DNA of 15,224 nucleotides from Leptospiraceae bacterium (GTDB lineage: Bacteria; Spirochaetota; Leptospiria; Turneriellales; Turneriellaceae), in assembly GCA_016788945.1 (NCBI GenBank), contig JAEUSA010000063.1, forward strand, positions 1 to 15,224, given 5' to 3'. The first letter of the stretch is position 1. Each line of letters begins with the position of its first letter. The translations under genes and the position numbers were made by a program. The notes below the pieces were generated by a model. It did not search any database, had not been told where the DNA came from, and worked only from the letters and a program-made list of their open reading frames with translations. Below are positions 1 through 6,683 of the stretch, piece by piece.

Positions 1-871
1 TTGACATTATTATAAACCCTCCCGTTGTAAGACCTAATGCCGCGGAGAGCGATTTTTTAGGGTGGCTGAGGAAAATTACTCCAAAAACTGGAAGAAGGGC
101 AATGTTTGTATAACGCAGGCTCAAAAATAACCCCATTACCGCACCAATCAGCATTGCTTGCATGAAATCGAATTCGCGATCTGGCTTTGAGAACCACCAA
201 AGCGAGATGCAAATACCACAAAAACCAGCTCCATGGACAAGAGATGGTTCTTTGATTATATAGTGAATTAAATTCGAACAGCAGAGTAATGTTCCGGTAA
301 ATGCAAGTGCCCAAATTGGGGTAAAGCCCTCTTGCATTAGGAGCTTGTACAAAAAAAACAGACCCAATGAATTTAACAAGGTCAGATATAGAGCAGCGGA
401 AAACTGATAGGGAAGACTTCGACCGTCCGTTTTACAATCCGTCATGATCGCCGCAACATGCCCTGCAAGAATTGCCGGCAATTCCAGCACACCCATTGCT
501 GGCGGGTATTTGTTCATATGTTTATTTGCTTTGGTTTTTTCAGGTTGTAATGGTGGTTCGTCGGGTGGGTATAATATCTCAAAATCGTTCTTAAAGTCGA
601 GATCATGATCATATACGATTGATCTCGCCCAAGCGTAATATCCGGCGCCGTCACTGTAGATGATTCGGTGTCCCACCCCACGGATGACGAATAAAGTTTG
701 GATGAAAAGAGTAATGCCAATGAAGCAAACAAATGCAAAAATGGGCAGCTTGCGAGTCCAACGCCCCAGAAACTCTAACCGGGTATCTTTCAAATTGTGT
801 AGGTTTTTTTCCACTGTCGGCGGGTAAATCTTCAGAAATTTGCCGTCAATCGAATCAACTGGCAAATACAT
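1..871 (-). CDS. GT-C-type polytopic membrane glycosyltransferase-like protein, 3' part outside window
   Basis: Reading the minus strand from the ATG at 871-869 gives 290 uninterrupted codons that leave the window at position 1. The codon just before the ATG is a stop, and GAGG lies three bases upstream, so this start is well fixed. The N-terminal ~42 residues are soluble and the first membrane segment is about residues 43-64. A loop with YSDGAGYYAWARS (72-84) and DHDLDFKNDFE (88-98) follows, then KYPPAMG (121-127) leading into helices at about 155-180, 185-205, 210-228 and 238-268. An Asp-containing first loop followed by a Pro-rich Y-P-P segment is typical of PMT/ArnT-like GT-C enzymes, which move sugars from lipid-linked donors onto surface molecules. 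The donor and acceptor cannot be read. The DNA is AT-rich compared with the centre of the window, as is common in polysaccharide loci. Shorter frames on either strand at 57-314, 514-738 and 733-921 are shadows of this gene. Confidence 0.82.
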   Translation of the reverse strand, partial: MYLPVDSIDGKFLKIYPPTVEKNLHNLKDTRLEFLGRWTRKLPIFAFVCFIGITLFIQTLFVIRGVGHRIIYSDGAGYYAWARSIVYDHDLDFKNDFEILYPPDEPPLQPEKTKANKHMNKYPPAMGVLELPAILAGHVAAIMTDCKTDGRSLPYQFSAALYLTLLNSLGLFFLYKLLMQEGFTPIWALAFTGTLLCCSNLIHYIIKEPSLVHGAGFCGICISLWWFSKPDREFDFMQAMLIGAVMGLFLSLRYTNIALLPVFGVIFLSHPKKSLSAALGLTTGGFIIMS

Positions 872-904
872 TTACCTCGCATCCCAATCTTAAGTTTCAG
901 GTCC

Positions 905-2281
905 ATGACCCCCTCCCGTAAAATCGTTTGCCTCGGCGCGGGCTATGTCGGTGGCCCCACGATGGCCGTCATGGCATTGCATAACCCGGAAGTCCAGATT
1001 TATGTAACCGATCAGAATGAGGCGCGCATAGCCGCATGGAATAGCGAAAAATTGCCGGTATTCGAGCCGGGGCTCGATGAGGTGGTACAGAAAATTCGCG
1101 GCAAAAACCTGCACTTCAAAGTCATCAATCCACAGCTTCTCGCCGAAGCGGATATCGTGTTTGTCTGCGTCGGCACGCCGACGAAAGAGTATGGCGAGGG
1201 CAAAGGTATGGCGGCTGATCTGCAGTATACCGAGTTGGCCGTACGCGATATCGAAAAAAACTGCAAGAGCGGCACAATCATTGTTGAAAAGAGCACCGTC
1301 CCAGTAAAGACTGCGGAAGCGATTCTGAACATCGTGAATACGCAGGATACCGGTAAGCGGTTCGAGGTATTGTCGAACCCTGAATTTCTGGCAGAAGGTA
1401 CCGCCATCCGCGATTTGCAGAACCCTGATCGTGTGCTGATCGGTCATGCAGAAACCGAAGGTGGCAGGGCGGCGGCAGAGACCGTTAAAGCGCTTTATAC
1501 TGCTTGGGTGAAGCCTGAGCGGGTGCTGCTCACCAATGTTTGGTCGAGTGAGCTGTCCAAATTAGTCGCCAATGCGTTTCTCGCACAGCGCGTGTCTTCA
1601 ATCAACAGTATCTCGGCTTTGTGCGAAAAAACTAACGCATCGGTAAAGCAGATCAGCCGCGCCATCGGCACAGACCAGCGAATCGGTGCTCGCTTTATCG
1701 AGGCGAGTGTGGGTTTTGGCGGCTCCTGCTTCAAAAAAGATATCCTCAATCTCGTGTATATTTGTCGTCAGCAAGGACTTATCGAAGTCGCGAATTACTG
1801 GCAAGCGGTCATTGATATGAATGATTACCAGACGCGGCGCTTCGTCTCGCAGGTCATTGAAACTCAGTTCAACAGCGTTGCAGGTAAAAAGATCGCGATT
1901 CTCGGTTTTGCCTTTAAGCCTGACACCAATGATACGCGGGAATCTCCGGCGATTTATGTGTGTAAGCGTCTAATCGAAGAGAAGGCCAAGCTGTATATCC
2001 ATGATCCGCAAGCGCTTGACCATGCAAAAATCGATCTCAAAGGTATCGATTCTACGGTCACATACACGGATAAAATTGACGAAGCAGTCGAAGGTGCGCA
2101 TGCACTGGTCATCTTGACGCAGTGGAAGCAATACGCAGAATTAGACTATGCCAGAATATTTTCCCGTATGCAGAAACCCGCGTTTATCTTCGACGGTAGA
2201 TCAATTGTCAATGCACAGCAATTATACAAGATCGGTTACAATGTAACCCAGATCGGAGTCGCACCGCTGACGTACTTTTGA
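905..2281 (+). CDS. ugd: UDP-glucose 6-dehydrogenase, eukaryote-like type
   Basis: This enzyme oxidises UDP-glucose to UDP-glucuronate with two NAD+, supplying uronic acid for surface polysaccharides or lipid A-type sugars in the cytoplasm. The 458 residues show the N-terminal Rossmann motif GAGYVGGPT (11-19), STVPVK (130-135), NPEFLAEGTA (158-167), ELSKLVANAFLAQR (216-229, with the conserved Lys219), the catalytic block GFGGSCFKKD with Cys275 and Asp279, and the C-terminal NAD/UDP domain with GFAFKPDTNDTRESPA (334-349). The wording of these blocks follows the animal/plant enzyme almost word for word (for example NAFLAQR followed by SSINSISALCE), not the shorter common bacterial Ugd. The start is set by the Rossmann strand following immediately; only a weak CAGG lies upstream. 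It is divergent from the membrane protein gene with only 33 bp between the starts, so any promoter must reach into the neighbour. It converges on the glycosyltransferase gene downstream. Confidence 0.95.
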   Translation: MTPSRKIVCLGAGYVGGPTMAVMALHNPEVQIYVTDQNEARIAAWNSEKLPVFEPGLDEVVQKIRGKNLHFKVINPQLLAEADIVFVCVGTPTKEYGEGKGMAADLQYTELAVRDIEKNCKSGTIIVEKSTVPVKTAEAILNIVNTQDTGKRFEVLSNPEFLAEGTAIRDLQNPDRVLIGHAETEGGRAAAETVKALYTAWVKPERVLLTNVWSSELSKLVANAFLAQRVSSINSISALCEKTNASVKQISRAIGTDQRIGARFIEASVGFGGSCFKKDILNLVYICRQQGLIEVANYWQAVIDMNDYQTRRFVSQVIETQFNSVAGKKIAILGFAFKPDTNDTRESPAIYVCKRLIEEKAKLYIHDPQALDHAKIDLKGIDSTVTYTDKIDEAVEGAHALVILTQWKQYAELDYARIFSRMQKPAFIFDGRSIVNAQQLYKIGYNVTQIGVAPLTYF

Positions 2282-2367
2282 CGTTGCCATTGATTTAACT
2301 CGGAGTATCGTGGTCAGCGCAAAGCGATGCTCTGATACAATGCCATTTTGGGACGAAGCTCACAACT

Positions 2368-3198
2368 TTAAAGCCATTGTGCTTTATTGGTGAGGAATTC
2401 CGTCGGCATAGTGCTTTTGAAGAATTTTTTCTTGCTTAGTATTAGGTTAAAATAAAAAAGATGCCAAAGGGCCGCGATGCCATCTTTCCATGTTATCTTC
2501 TTCCCTTCCATATAATTGCGTGGGAAATAAGAAATGGGTACTTCTTTGACGCGTATTTTTAAACGGGCTATTTTGGCAGTAATTTCTGGTTCGAATCCAA
2601 AGCGTTTTGATTTTAGTTCGATGTTTTGGAGTATTTCGCGACGAAAGAATTTGTAGCAGGTTTCCATATCTCTGACATATAGTCCTGACAGTAAGTTGCT
2701 AAGTGTTGTGAGAAGACGATTCACGAGATAGTGAAAGGTGCGATGTACCTGCGGATTTAGCTTTGAAAACCTTGCACCATAGACGACCTCGCAACCCCCA
2801 TCCAGCATCATTTTGAGGATCGTATTTACATCGGCGATTTCATACTCGAAATCCGCGTCCTGAATGCCTATGATATCACCGGTAGCGGCCTCGATCCCCT
2901 TCTTTAGCGCCGCTCCTTTGCCTTGGTTCTGCTTTTGATCAATAAATATCGTCTTAGAGCGGAAGCGAAAATTTTTTATGATTTCAGCCGAATTGTCTTT
3001 TGAACCGTCATCGATGAATATCAGCTCTTTCGCGATAGGAAATTTTGCACGGTCAATCGCGATCAAAAACTCTTGCAAATGCCTAGCCTCGTTATATACT
3101 GGAATAACGAGAGATACCAACTTGGGTTTAGGCCTACCGGGAGCTCGCATTACTACTGGCCAAAATGGGACGCTTGCCCTCAGGTCAATTGCTATCAT
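2368..3198 (-). CDS. Family-2 glycosyltransferase, DPM1/DPG-synthase-like
   Basis: The 276-residue protein is a GT-A fold glycosyltransferase of the dolichyl-phosphate mannose/glucose synthase-like subgroup. Such enzymes usually move a sugar from a nucleotide donor to a polyprenyl phosphate at the inner face of the cytoplasmic membrane. Visible motifs are VIPVYNE (31-37), IDDGSKDNS (62-70), NQGKGAAL (91-98), the metal-binding DAD (114-116), DMETCYKFFRRE (177-188) and RFGFEPEITAKIAR (199-212). No C-terminal membrane domain is present, only a hydrophobic stretch at about 241-256. Two starts are possible: the ATG at 3198 and one at 3150 (residue 17 of the form used here, which follows it with RAPGRPKPKLVSLVIP). 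Neither has a strong Shine-Dalgarno; the longer form has an A-rich AAGAAAA upstream and is kept with some doubt. The gene is AT-rich compared with its neighbours and converges on ugd, leaving 86 bp with no convincing terminator. Confidence 0.9.
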   Translation of the reverse strand: MIAIDLRASVPFWPVVMRAPGRPKPKLVSLVIPVYNEARHLQEFLIAIDRAKFPIAKELIFIDDGSKDNSAEIIKNFRFRSKTIFIDQKQNQGKGAALKKGIEAATGDIIGIQDADFEYEIADVNTILKMMLDGGCEVVYGARFSKLNPQVHRTFHYLVNRLLTTLSNLLSGLYVRDMETCYKFFRREILQNIELKSKRFGFEPEITAKIARLKIRVKEVPISYFPRNYMEGKKITWKDGIAALWHLFYFNLILSKKKFFKSTMPTEFLTNKAQWL

Positions 3199-3343
3199 AT
3201 TTTTTGTTTTTTTCTTGCCGGTTCCGGCGTCTAACTATATTATGTCACATAGACTGAGTAGAAAGACTACAGGTTTTTCTCACAGGCGTCGACAATCTCT
3301 CAGGGTAAATCCTAAGGGATTTTCCTCCGGTTTTCGAACGGGT

Positions 3344-3357
3344 GTCTCTGCGGAGAC
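3344..3357 (+). promoter_or_regulatory. Short hairpin covering the ribosome binding site of the 87-residue gene
   Basis: GTCTC at 3344-3348 and GAGAC at 3353-3357 form a five-base-pair stem with a TGCG loop. The putative Shine-Dalgarno GGAG (3352-3355) lies inside it, directly before the ATG at 3359. The 160 bp between the two divergent starts also contains AAATCC/GGATTT arms around 3306-3321. I recognise no known riboswitch class. The stem is short and may be chance. Confidence 0.3.
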
Positions 3358-3358
3358 T

Positions 3359-3622
3359 ATGAAAACCACAACAGTAAACACCCGTTCGATCGTAACAACG
3401 ATTGCAGGCAGCTCGCAGAGGAGCGCCCGCGAATACCAGCGAAAGCCTGTTTTCTACCAGATGGGCATTGCCCGTCCGGCAGCTAAAACAGTGGCCCCGC
3501 AAGGGGCAAGTTTTCGGGACATTCTCGAAAGGGAGTTGGGCAAGGGCAACACGGCACCGACTGCGCAGGCAGAAGGTGCTGAAACTGCAACAACTCAATT
3601 CCTTTCAGGATACTGGGCGTAG
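3359..3622 (+). CDS. Small uncharacterised protein, 87 residues
   Basis: I do not recognise this protein. The ATG at 3359 has GGAG a few bases upstream. A longer open frame running back to 2978 is rejected because that part is a shadow of the glycosyltransferase gene. The product is basic and Ser/Thr/Arg-rich at the N-terminus, with a possible amphipathic segment SFRDILERELGKGN (residues about 52-65), an Ala/Thr-rich stretch, and the aromatic ending GYWA. There is no signal peptide or membrane helix. The codons carry the balanced third-position composition of the central genes, not the AT-rich style of the glycosyltransferase next door, which favours a real gene. Its end overlaps the end of the convergent membrane-protein gene by 28 bp. 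It resembles the 52-residue gene at 8467 only in being small, soluble and ending in an aromatic residue near an Ala, which is not evidence of homology. Confidence 0.5.
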   Translation: MKTTTVNTRSIVTTIAGSSQRSAREYQRKPVFYQMGIARPAAKTVAPQGASFRDILERELGKGNTAPTAQAEGAETATTQFLSGYWA

Positions 3623-4137
3623 TAACGCCCGCCCAGTATCCCTGCAATTATCCATAATACCGTCATCGTTTCAAATACGTAGAAACTCCAGGTGAATGCA
3701 GCCTCGTTGGTTGCTGCAATGCGGTGCGGATTAATCAGGTTCCACAACGCAAAGACCGTGACCACAATTATGCCCGCATAGCGATAGGCGAGCGGCTTCT
3801 GCAGCTTGCGCGGCATCCGCGGGAAAAGGTGCCATACGAGGCAGAGTCCGGCAATCATGCAGCCGATGAGAATGATGGCAAAATCATCACTGTAAATGCC
3901 GTGGCGCCGCATGTCTTCACCGAACTGAATGCGGTAGCTGCGCCAAGGCAGAAATGTGAAAATCATCAGCGCCGCGGTAAGGCCGGCGAATATCTTTTCG
4001 CTGCCCGGCAACAGAAGAAAACGACGCCAGCGATCCCGAAAGAATTCAGCGAATATCCGCAGAATTTCACGGCTCACCTCGGCGTAGAGGACGAGATATC
4101 CGGTGAGAACGGCGGAAATTTTTCTCAGCAGCGCCAT
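3595..4137 (-). CDS. Hypothetical four-helix inner-membrane protein
   Basis: The 180-residue protein has no family I can name. It begins with a basic, amphipathic N-terminal segment (1-45, rich in Arg and Phe) followed by four likely membrane segments at about 49-65, 85-105, 118-136 and 148-168, and a short polar tail. Charged linkers (FGEDMRRHG at 72-80, PRMPRKLQ at 106-113) separate the helices. No catalytic motif is evident. It lies 63 bp downstream of the acyl-CoA dehydrogenase gene on the same strand, so the two may be cotranscribed. The gap contains an 8-bp inverted repeat. No clear Shine-Dalgarno precedes the ATG at 4137 (CCCCGTACACT). The plus-strand open frame at 3724-4155 is its shadow; the hydrophobic periodicity is only on this strand. 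Confidence 0.75.
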   Translation of the reverse strand: MALLRKISAVLTGYLVLYAEVSREILRIFAEFFRDRWRRFLLLPGSEKIFAGLTAALMIFTFLPWRSYRIQFGEDMRRHGIYSDDFAIILIGCMIAGLCLVWHLFPRMPRKLQKPLAYRYAGIIVVTVFALWNLINPHRIAATNEAAFTWSFYVFETMTVLWIIAGILGGRYYAQYPERN

Positions 4138-4155
4138 AGTGTACGGGGAAGCTGA

Positions 4156-4179
4156 ACAACTGCCAAGGTCAGCAGTTGT
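4156..4179. repeat. 8-bp inverted repeat between two minus-strand genes
   Basis: ACAACTGC (4156-4163) and GCAGTTGT (4172-4179) are perfect inverted arms around an 8-base loop, in the gap between the acyl-CoA dehydrogenase stop and the membrane-protein start. On the minus strand no T-run follows, so it is not a canonical intrinsic terminator. A regulator site or an RNA stem before the membrane-protein gene is possible. Confidence 0.45.
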
Positions 4180-4200
4180 CCAGAGATCCCTTTTTGAATT

Positions 4201-5382
4201 CTATTTCAGCTGCGCCGCGTCTTTGATCGCGTATGCGCCAATTTCATTTTTCTGAATTTGGCTCGTACCTTCGTAGATGGTAAGAATTTTAGCGTCACGG
4301 TACATTTTTTCGACCGGATAATCTTTAGTGAAGCCGTAACCACCGTGCAGCTGCAGCGCATCGTTGCAGACCTGTACTGCAGTCTCTGACGACAGCAGCT
4401 TCGCCATTGCAGAATAGCGCGCCGATTCGGGATGGTTGTTCAGCGAGTATTTCGCCGCGCGGTAGGCAAGCAGGCGAGAGGCTTCTATTTTGGTCACCAT
4501 ATCTGCGAGCATATGCTGCACCGCTTGGAAGTTGATGATATTCTTGCCGAACTGCTCGCGTTGGCGGGCATACTTCAGCGCTTCTTTGTAAGCGCCAGTA
4601 GCGAGTCCGGTACCCATGGTGGCGATGAATGGGCGTGAAGATATCAGCGTTTTGATGGCGTGAATGAAGCCCGCATTGGGTTTTAGACCGACGAGGTTTT
4701 CTGCCGGCACTTCGCAATCTTCGAGAATGACCTGCCGCGTATGCGAGCAGCGGATGCCCATTTTCTGTTCGAGTTTACCGAAAGAAAGGCCTTTGGTTCC
4801 TTTTTCGACGATAAAGCATGAGATGCCGCGGGGCCCCTTGGTCTTATCGGTGAGGGCAAATACCGTGTAGATATCCGCCACGCCTGCGTTGGTGATCCAT
4901 TGTTTGGTGCCGTTCAAAACATAACGGTCGCCTTTTTTCTCGGCAAAAGTTTTCAGATTCGGAACGTCTGAACCTGCACCGGGTTCTGTGAGAGCAAACG
5001 CGGCGATTTTTTCGCCTTTAGCCAATGGCGTGAGATATTTCTGCTTTTGCTCTTCAGTGCCGCCGTGTTCAATCGGCAATGCACCAAGCTTGATAGCGCC
5101 GGCGCTGGTCGCGACGCCGAGGCAGTATTCGCTCATGATTTCAATGGCCAGTACGGTCAGAAACGGAGAGAGGCCCAAGCCGCCGTATTTTTCTTCAAAC
5201 ATGATGCCGAAGAGGCCTGCTTGACCGAATTTCTGAAAAATTTCGTGCGGGAACTTCTCATGCTCATCCATTTCGGCGCGGCGAGGAACCACTTCGTTGC
5301 GGCACAATTCGTGCGCCATATCGAGCATCTCCTGCATTTCGTCGGTGATTGTGAAGTCCATTAAACCTTCATACTGTGCCAT
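4201..5382 (-). CDS. Acyl-CoA dehydrogenase
   Basis: This FAD-dependent enzyme makes the trans-2,3 double bond in acyl-CoA, the first step of beta-oxidation, and passes electrons to ETF. The 393 residues include the family signatures [13 protein letters not shown] (128-140), GTKQWITNA (158-166) and, near the C-terminus, [20 protein letters not shown] (344-363), then IYEGTSQIQ (369-377), whose Glu371 is in the place of the catalytic base of medium- and short-chain enzymes. The length is normal for that class. The start at 5382 is chosen because AAGGAG lies six bases upstream and the fold begins at once. A 32-residue in-frame extension back to 5478 would be translated from a palindrome and is rejected. 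The gene is divergent from the lipid operon at 5780 and followed by the four-helix membrane protein. Chain-length specificity cannot be assigned from sequence alone. Confidence 0.95.
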   Translation of the reverse strand: MAQYEGLMDFTITDEMQEMLDMAHELCRNEVVPRRAEMDEHEKFPHEIFQKFGQAGLFGIMFEEKYGGLGLSPFLTVLAIEIMSEYCLGVATSAGAIKLGALPIEHGGTEEQKQKYLTPLAKGEKIAAFALTEPGAGSDVPNLKTFAEKKGDRYVLNGTKQWITNAGVADIYTVFALTDKTKGPRGISCFIVEKGTKGLSFGKLEQKMGIRCSHTRQVILEDCEVPAENLVGLKPNAGFIHAIKTLISSRPFIATMGTGLATGAYKEALKYARQREQFGKNIINFQAVQHMLADMVTKIEASRLLAYRAAKYSLNNHPESARYSAMAKLLSSETAVQVCNDALQLHGGYGFTKDYPVEKMYRDAKILTIYEGTSQIQKNEIGAYAIKDAAQLK

Positions 5383-5402
5383 ACATTTCTCCTTGGGGAC
5401 TA

Positions 5403-5447
5403 TGCGCACAGACACAAAATGCCGCAGGCATTTTGTGTCTGTGCGCA
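5403..5447. repeat. Perfect 21-bp inverted repeat with 3-base loop
   Basis: Positions 5403-5423 are the exact reverse complement of 5427-5447, with GCA (5424-5426) as the loop. The core reads AAAATGCCGCAGGCATTTT. It ends 20 bp before the acyl-CoA dehydrogenase ATG, just upstream of its AAGGAG. There is no T-run on either side, so it is not an ordinary terminator. It could be a copy of an interspersed palindromic element, an operator, or an mRNA 5' stem. Because it is a palindrome of 15 codons, both strands give the same peptide, which creates false N-terminal extensions of neighbouring frames. Confidence 0.85.
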
Positions 5448-5689
5448 GATTTAAAGGCAGGGCGAAATTTTTAATCACTCGGACAAGCTGAATCGGGCGA
5501 TGCCCGTTTTGCCAGCACTGAAGGGTAGGTTATCAGCAGCTAATTCTTGCAGATGCATGCGGCCTGCACATACCGCAGAAAAATGCGAAGATTAGGAATT
5601 GCCCACCGACAAACATCTAATGCTCACGGGCGCAAATTAATTATCGATTAACTATCTGGTATTGGTCGTTGGATGGCTGGATTTCAGTA

Positions 5690-5751
5690 TTGAAAAATAG
5701 TTGACACATTGTTCAAGTTTGCGCGCTTGAAAAAGTTGACACTTTGTTCAA
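5690..5751 (+). promoter_or_regulatory. Tandem operator-like boxes upstream of the lipid operon
   Basis: Two copies of AGTTGACAC(A/T)TTGTTCAA sit at 5699-5716 and 5734-5751, 35 bp apart, differing at one base. Each is preceded by TTGAAAAA (5690 and 5727), giving repeated units of 27 and 25 bp. The 16-bp core has the outward symmetry TTGA...TCAA expected of a dimeric repressor site, and each copy also contains a -35-like TTGACA. The second copy ends 28 bp before the ATG of the first gene. A TetR-family regulator would be a natural reader, but which one is unknown. Confidence 0.6.
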
Positions 5752-5779
5752 CTAATGTCCATGAGGCAACGGAGGCAAC

Positions 5780-6670
5780 ATGCTCAATGAGAAAACAATG
5801 CGCCAAGCACCGACAAAACGCTCGGAACAGATTCCGGTGCGCAAACCCCAATGGAAATTTAACGATTTGGTGGGTCAAAAGCCACGGTCGGATTTCGGAC
5901 GCATGATGTTCGGCGCGATGAGTCTCGTCTTTCCCGAAGGTGAGCGTTTTTTTATTCGCAGCGTGAAGCACTTTGCGTCGCATATAAAGGATGAAAGCCT
6001 TGCTCAGGACGTGAAAAATTTCATCGGGCAAGAGGTGCAGCACGGAAAATTGCACGAAATATTCAATAATACGGTGCTCGGTCATGACTATGATCTGCAG
6101 CCGTTTCTGAACTGGTATAAATCCGCGATGTTCGACACCGTAGAAAAATATGCGACGCAGCTCTTAGGAGAAAAACTTGCGCTGTCTGTCACAGCGGCGG
6201 CAGAGCATTTCACTGCGACTTGGGCCGCGCATGGTCTCAGCTCGGGCTACCTCGAGCAGCATATTAATAATCAAGATCTGCTCGATTTCATGCAATGGCA
6301 TGCGGTTGAAGAAATCGAACACAAGCACGTGGCCTTTGACGTTTTGCAAGAGGTCGACGACTCATACGTGTTGCGCGCCGCGGGTATGCTGTTCTGCGCG
6401 ACTTTGCTGCCGTTCGTTATTTCGGTCGCCTTCGTTTCGCTGATGAGGCAGGCCCTGCAGCAAGGTGTAGGACAAGCCAAAAGCATTGACATTCTCGCCT
6501 TTTTCCGCGACGGGTTTTATGAGAGCAGAAACGGTGGCATAATGTCGTCGTTTCTGCCGGCGATTGTCGAATATCTCAAACCCGGGTTTCACCCGTCTGA
6601 TCACGACGACTACGCGATGGCGAAGAAGGTCGCCGAGCGTATAGAAAAGCGTATGGCCGCAGTGGCCTGA
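5780..6670 (+). CDS. Ferritin-like di-iron protein, PF10118 family (predicted metal-dependent hydrolase)
   Basis: The 296-residue protein belongs to the family annotated as predicted metal-dependent hydrolase (COG3687/PF10118). Recognisable blocks are FPEGERFFIRSVKHF (51-65), FIGQEVQHGKLH (81-92), AAEHFTATW (140-148) and WHAVEEIEHKHVAFDV (173-188). Read together, Glu55, Glu85-x-x-His88, Glu142 and Glu178-x-x-His181 make the four-helix carboxylate/histidine set of a di-iron centre, so an oxygenase or oxidase role is as plausible as hydrolysis. This is inference from motif spacing. A hydrophobic segment at about 203-222 could touch the membrane. The start has GGAGG five bases upstream. The gene is first in the operon with the desaturase (13-bp gap) and lies directly under the tandem operator boxes. 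Substrate unknown; the context suggests a lipid or fatty acid. Confidence 0.88.
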   Translation: MLNEKTMRQAPTKRSEQIPVRKPQWKFNDLVGQKPRSDFGRMMFGAMSLVFPEGERFFIRSVKHFASHIKDESLAQDVKNFIGQEVQHGKLHEIFNNTVLGHDYDLQPFLNWYKSAMFDTVEKYATQLLGEKLALSVTAAAEHFTATWAAHGLSSGYLEQHINNQDLLDFMQWHAVEEIEHKHVAFDVLQEVDDSYVLRAAGMLFCATLLPFVISVAFVSLMRQALQQGVGQAKSIDILAFFRDGFYESRNGGIMSSFLPAIVEYLKPGFHPSDHDDYAMAKKVAERIEKRMAAVA

Positions 6671-6683
6671 AAGGGGGGTATCT

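Larger units (their letters stand above)
5383..5779. other. Divergent intergenic region, 397 bp
   Basis: No gene is supported here. From left to right it holds the acyl-CoA dehydrogenase ribosome binding site, the 21-bp inverted repeat (5403-5447), a small hairpin CGGGC/GCCCG with loop GAT followed by TTTT (5494-5510), a featureless AT-richer stretch with ATTAATTATCGATTAA around 5636-5651, the two tandem TTGACAC boxes (5690-5751) and the GGAGG ribosome binding site of the lipid operon. It probably contains the promoters of both divergent units, but no -35/-10 pair is clear. Confidence 0.7.

Noticed and set aside
514..738. 74-codon minus-strand frame whose TGA overlaps an ATG at 517
   Set aside because: It looks like a coupled small gene, but the frame of the membrane glycosyltransferase runs through the whole region with coherent motifs; the overlap is chance.
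890..1447. 185-codon open frame on the minus strand across the ugd gene
   Set aside because: It is the shadow of ugd: no recognisable domains, and all family motifs are on the plus strand.
2282..2367. Terminator between convergent ugd and GT2 genes
   Set aside because: GTATC/GATAC arms exist around 2306-2338, but the inner pairing is poor and there is no T-run, so it cannot be called.
2978..3358. Upstream part of a longer plus-strand frame joined to the 87-residue gene
   Set aside because: It is antisense to the N-terminal coding part of the GT2 gene and has no domain; the ATG at 3359 with GGAG is the better start.
5383..5478. 32-residue N-terminal extension of the acyl-CoA dehydrogenase
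   Set aside because: It is translated through the 21-bp palindrome, and AAGGAG stands before the internal ATG at 5382.
5494..5510. CGGGC-GAT-GCCCG-TTTT terminator-like hairpin in the divergent intergenic region
   Set aside because: No plus-strand gene lies upstream to be terminated and the T-run is only four bases; noted only as part of the intergenic region.
5684..6085. 133-codon minus-strand frame opposite the PF10118 gene
   Set aside because: It is antisense to conserved motifs of the PF10118 gene and overlaps the operator boxes; no domain is recognisable.
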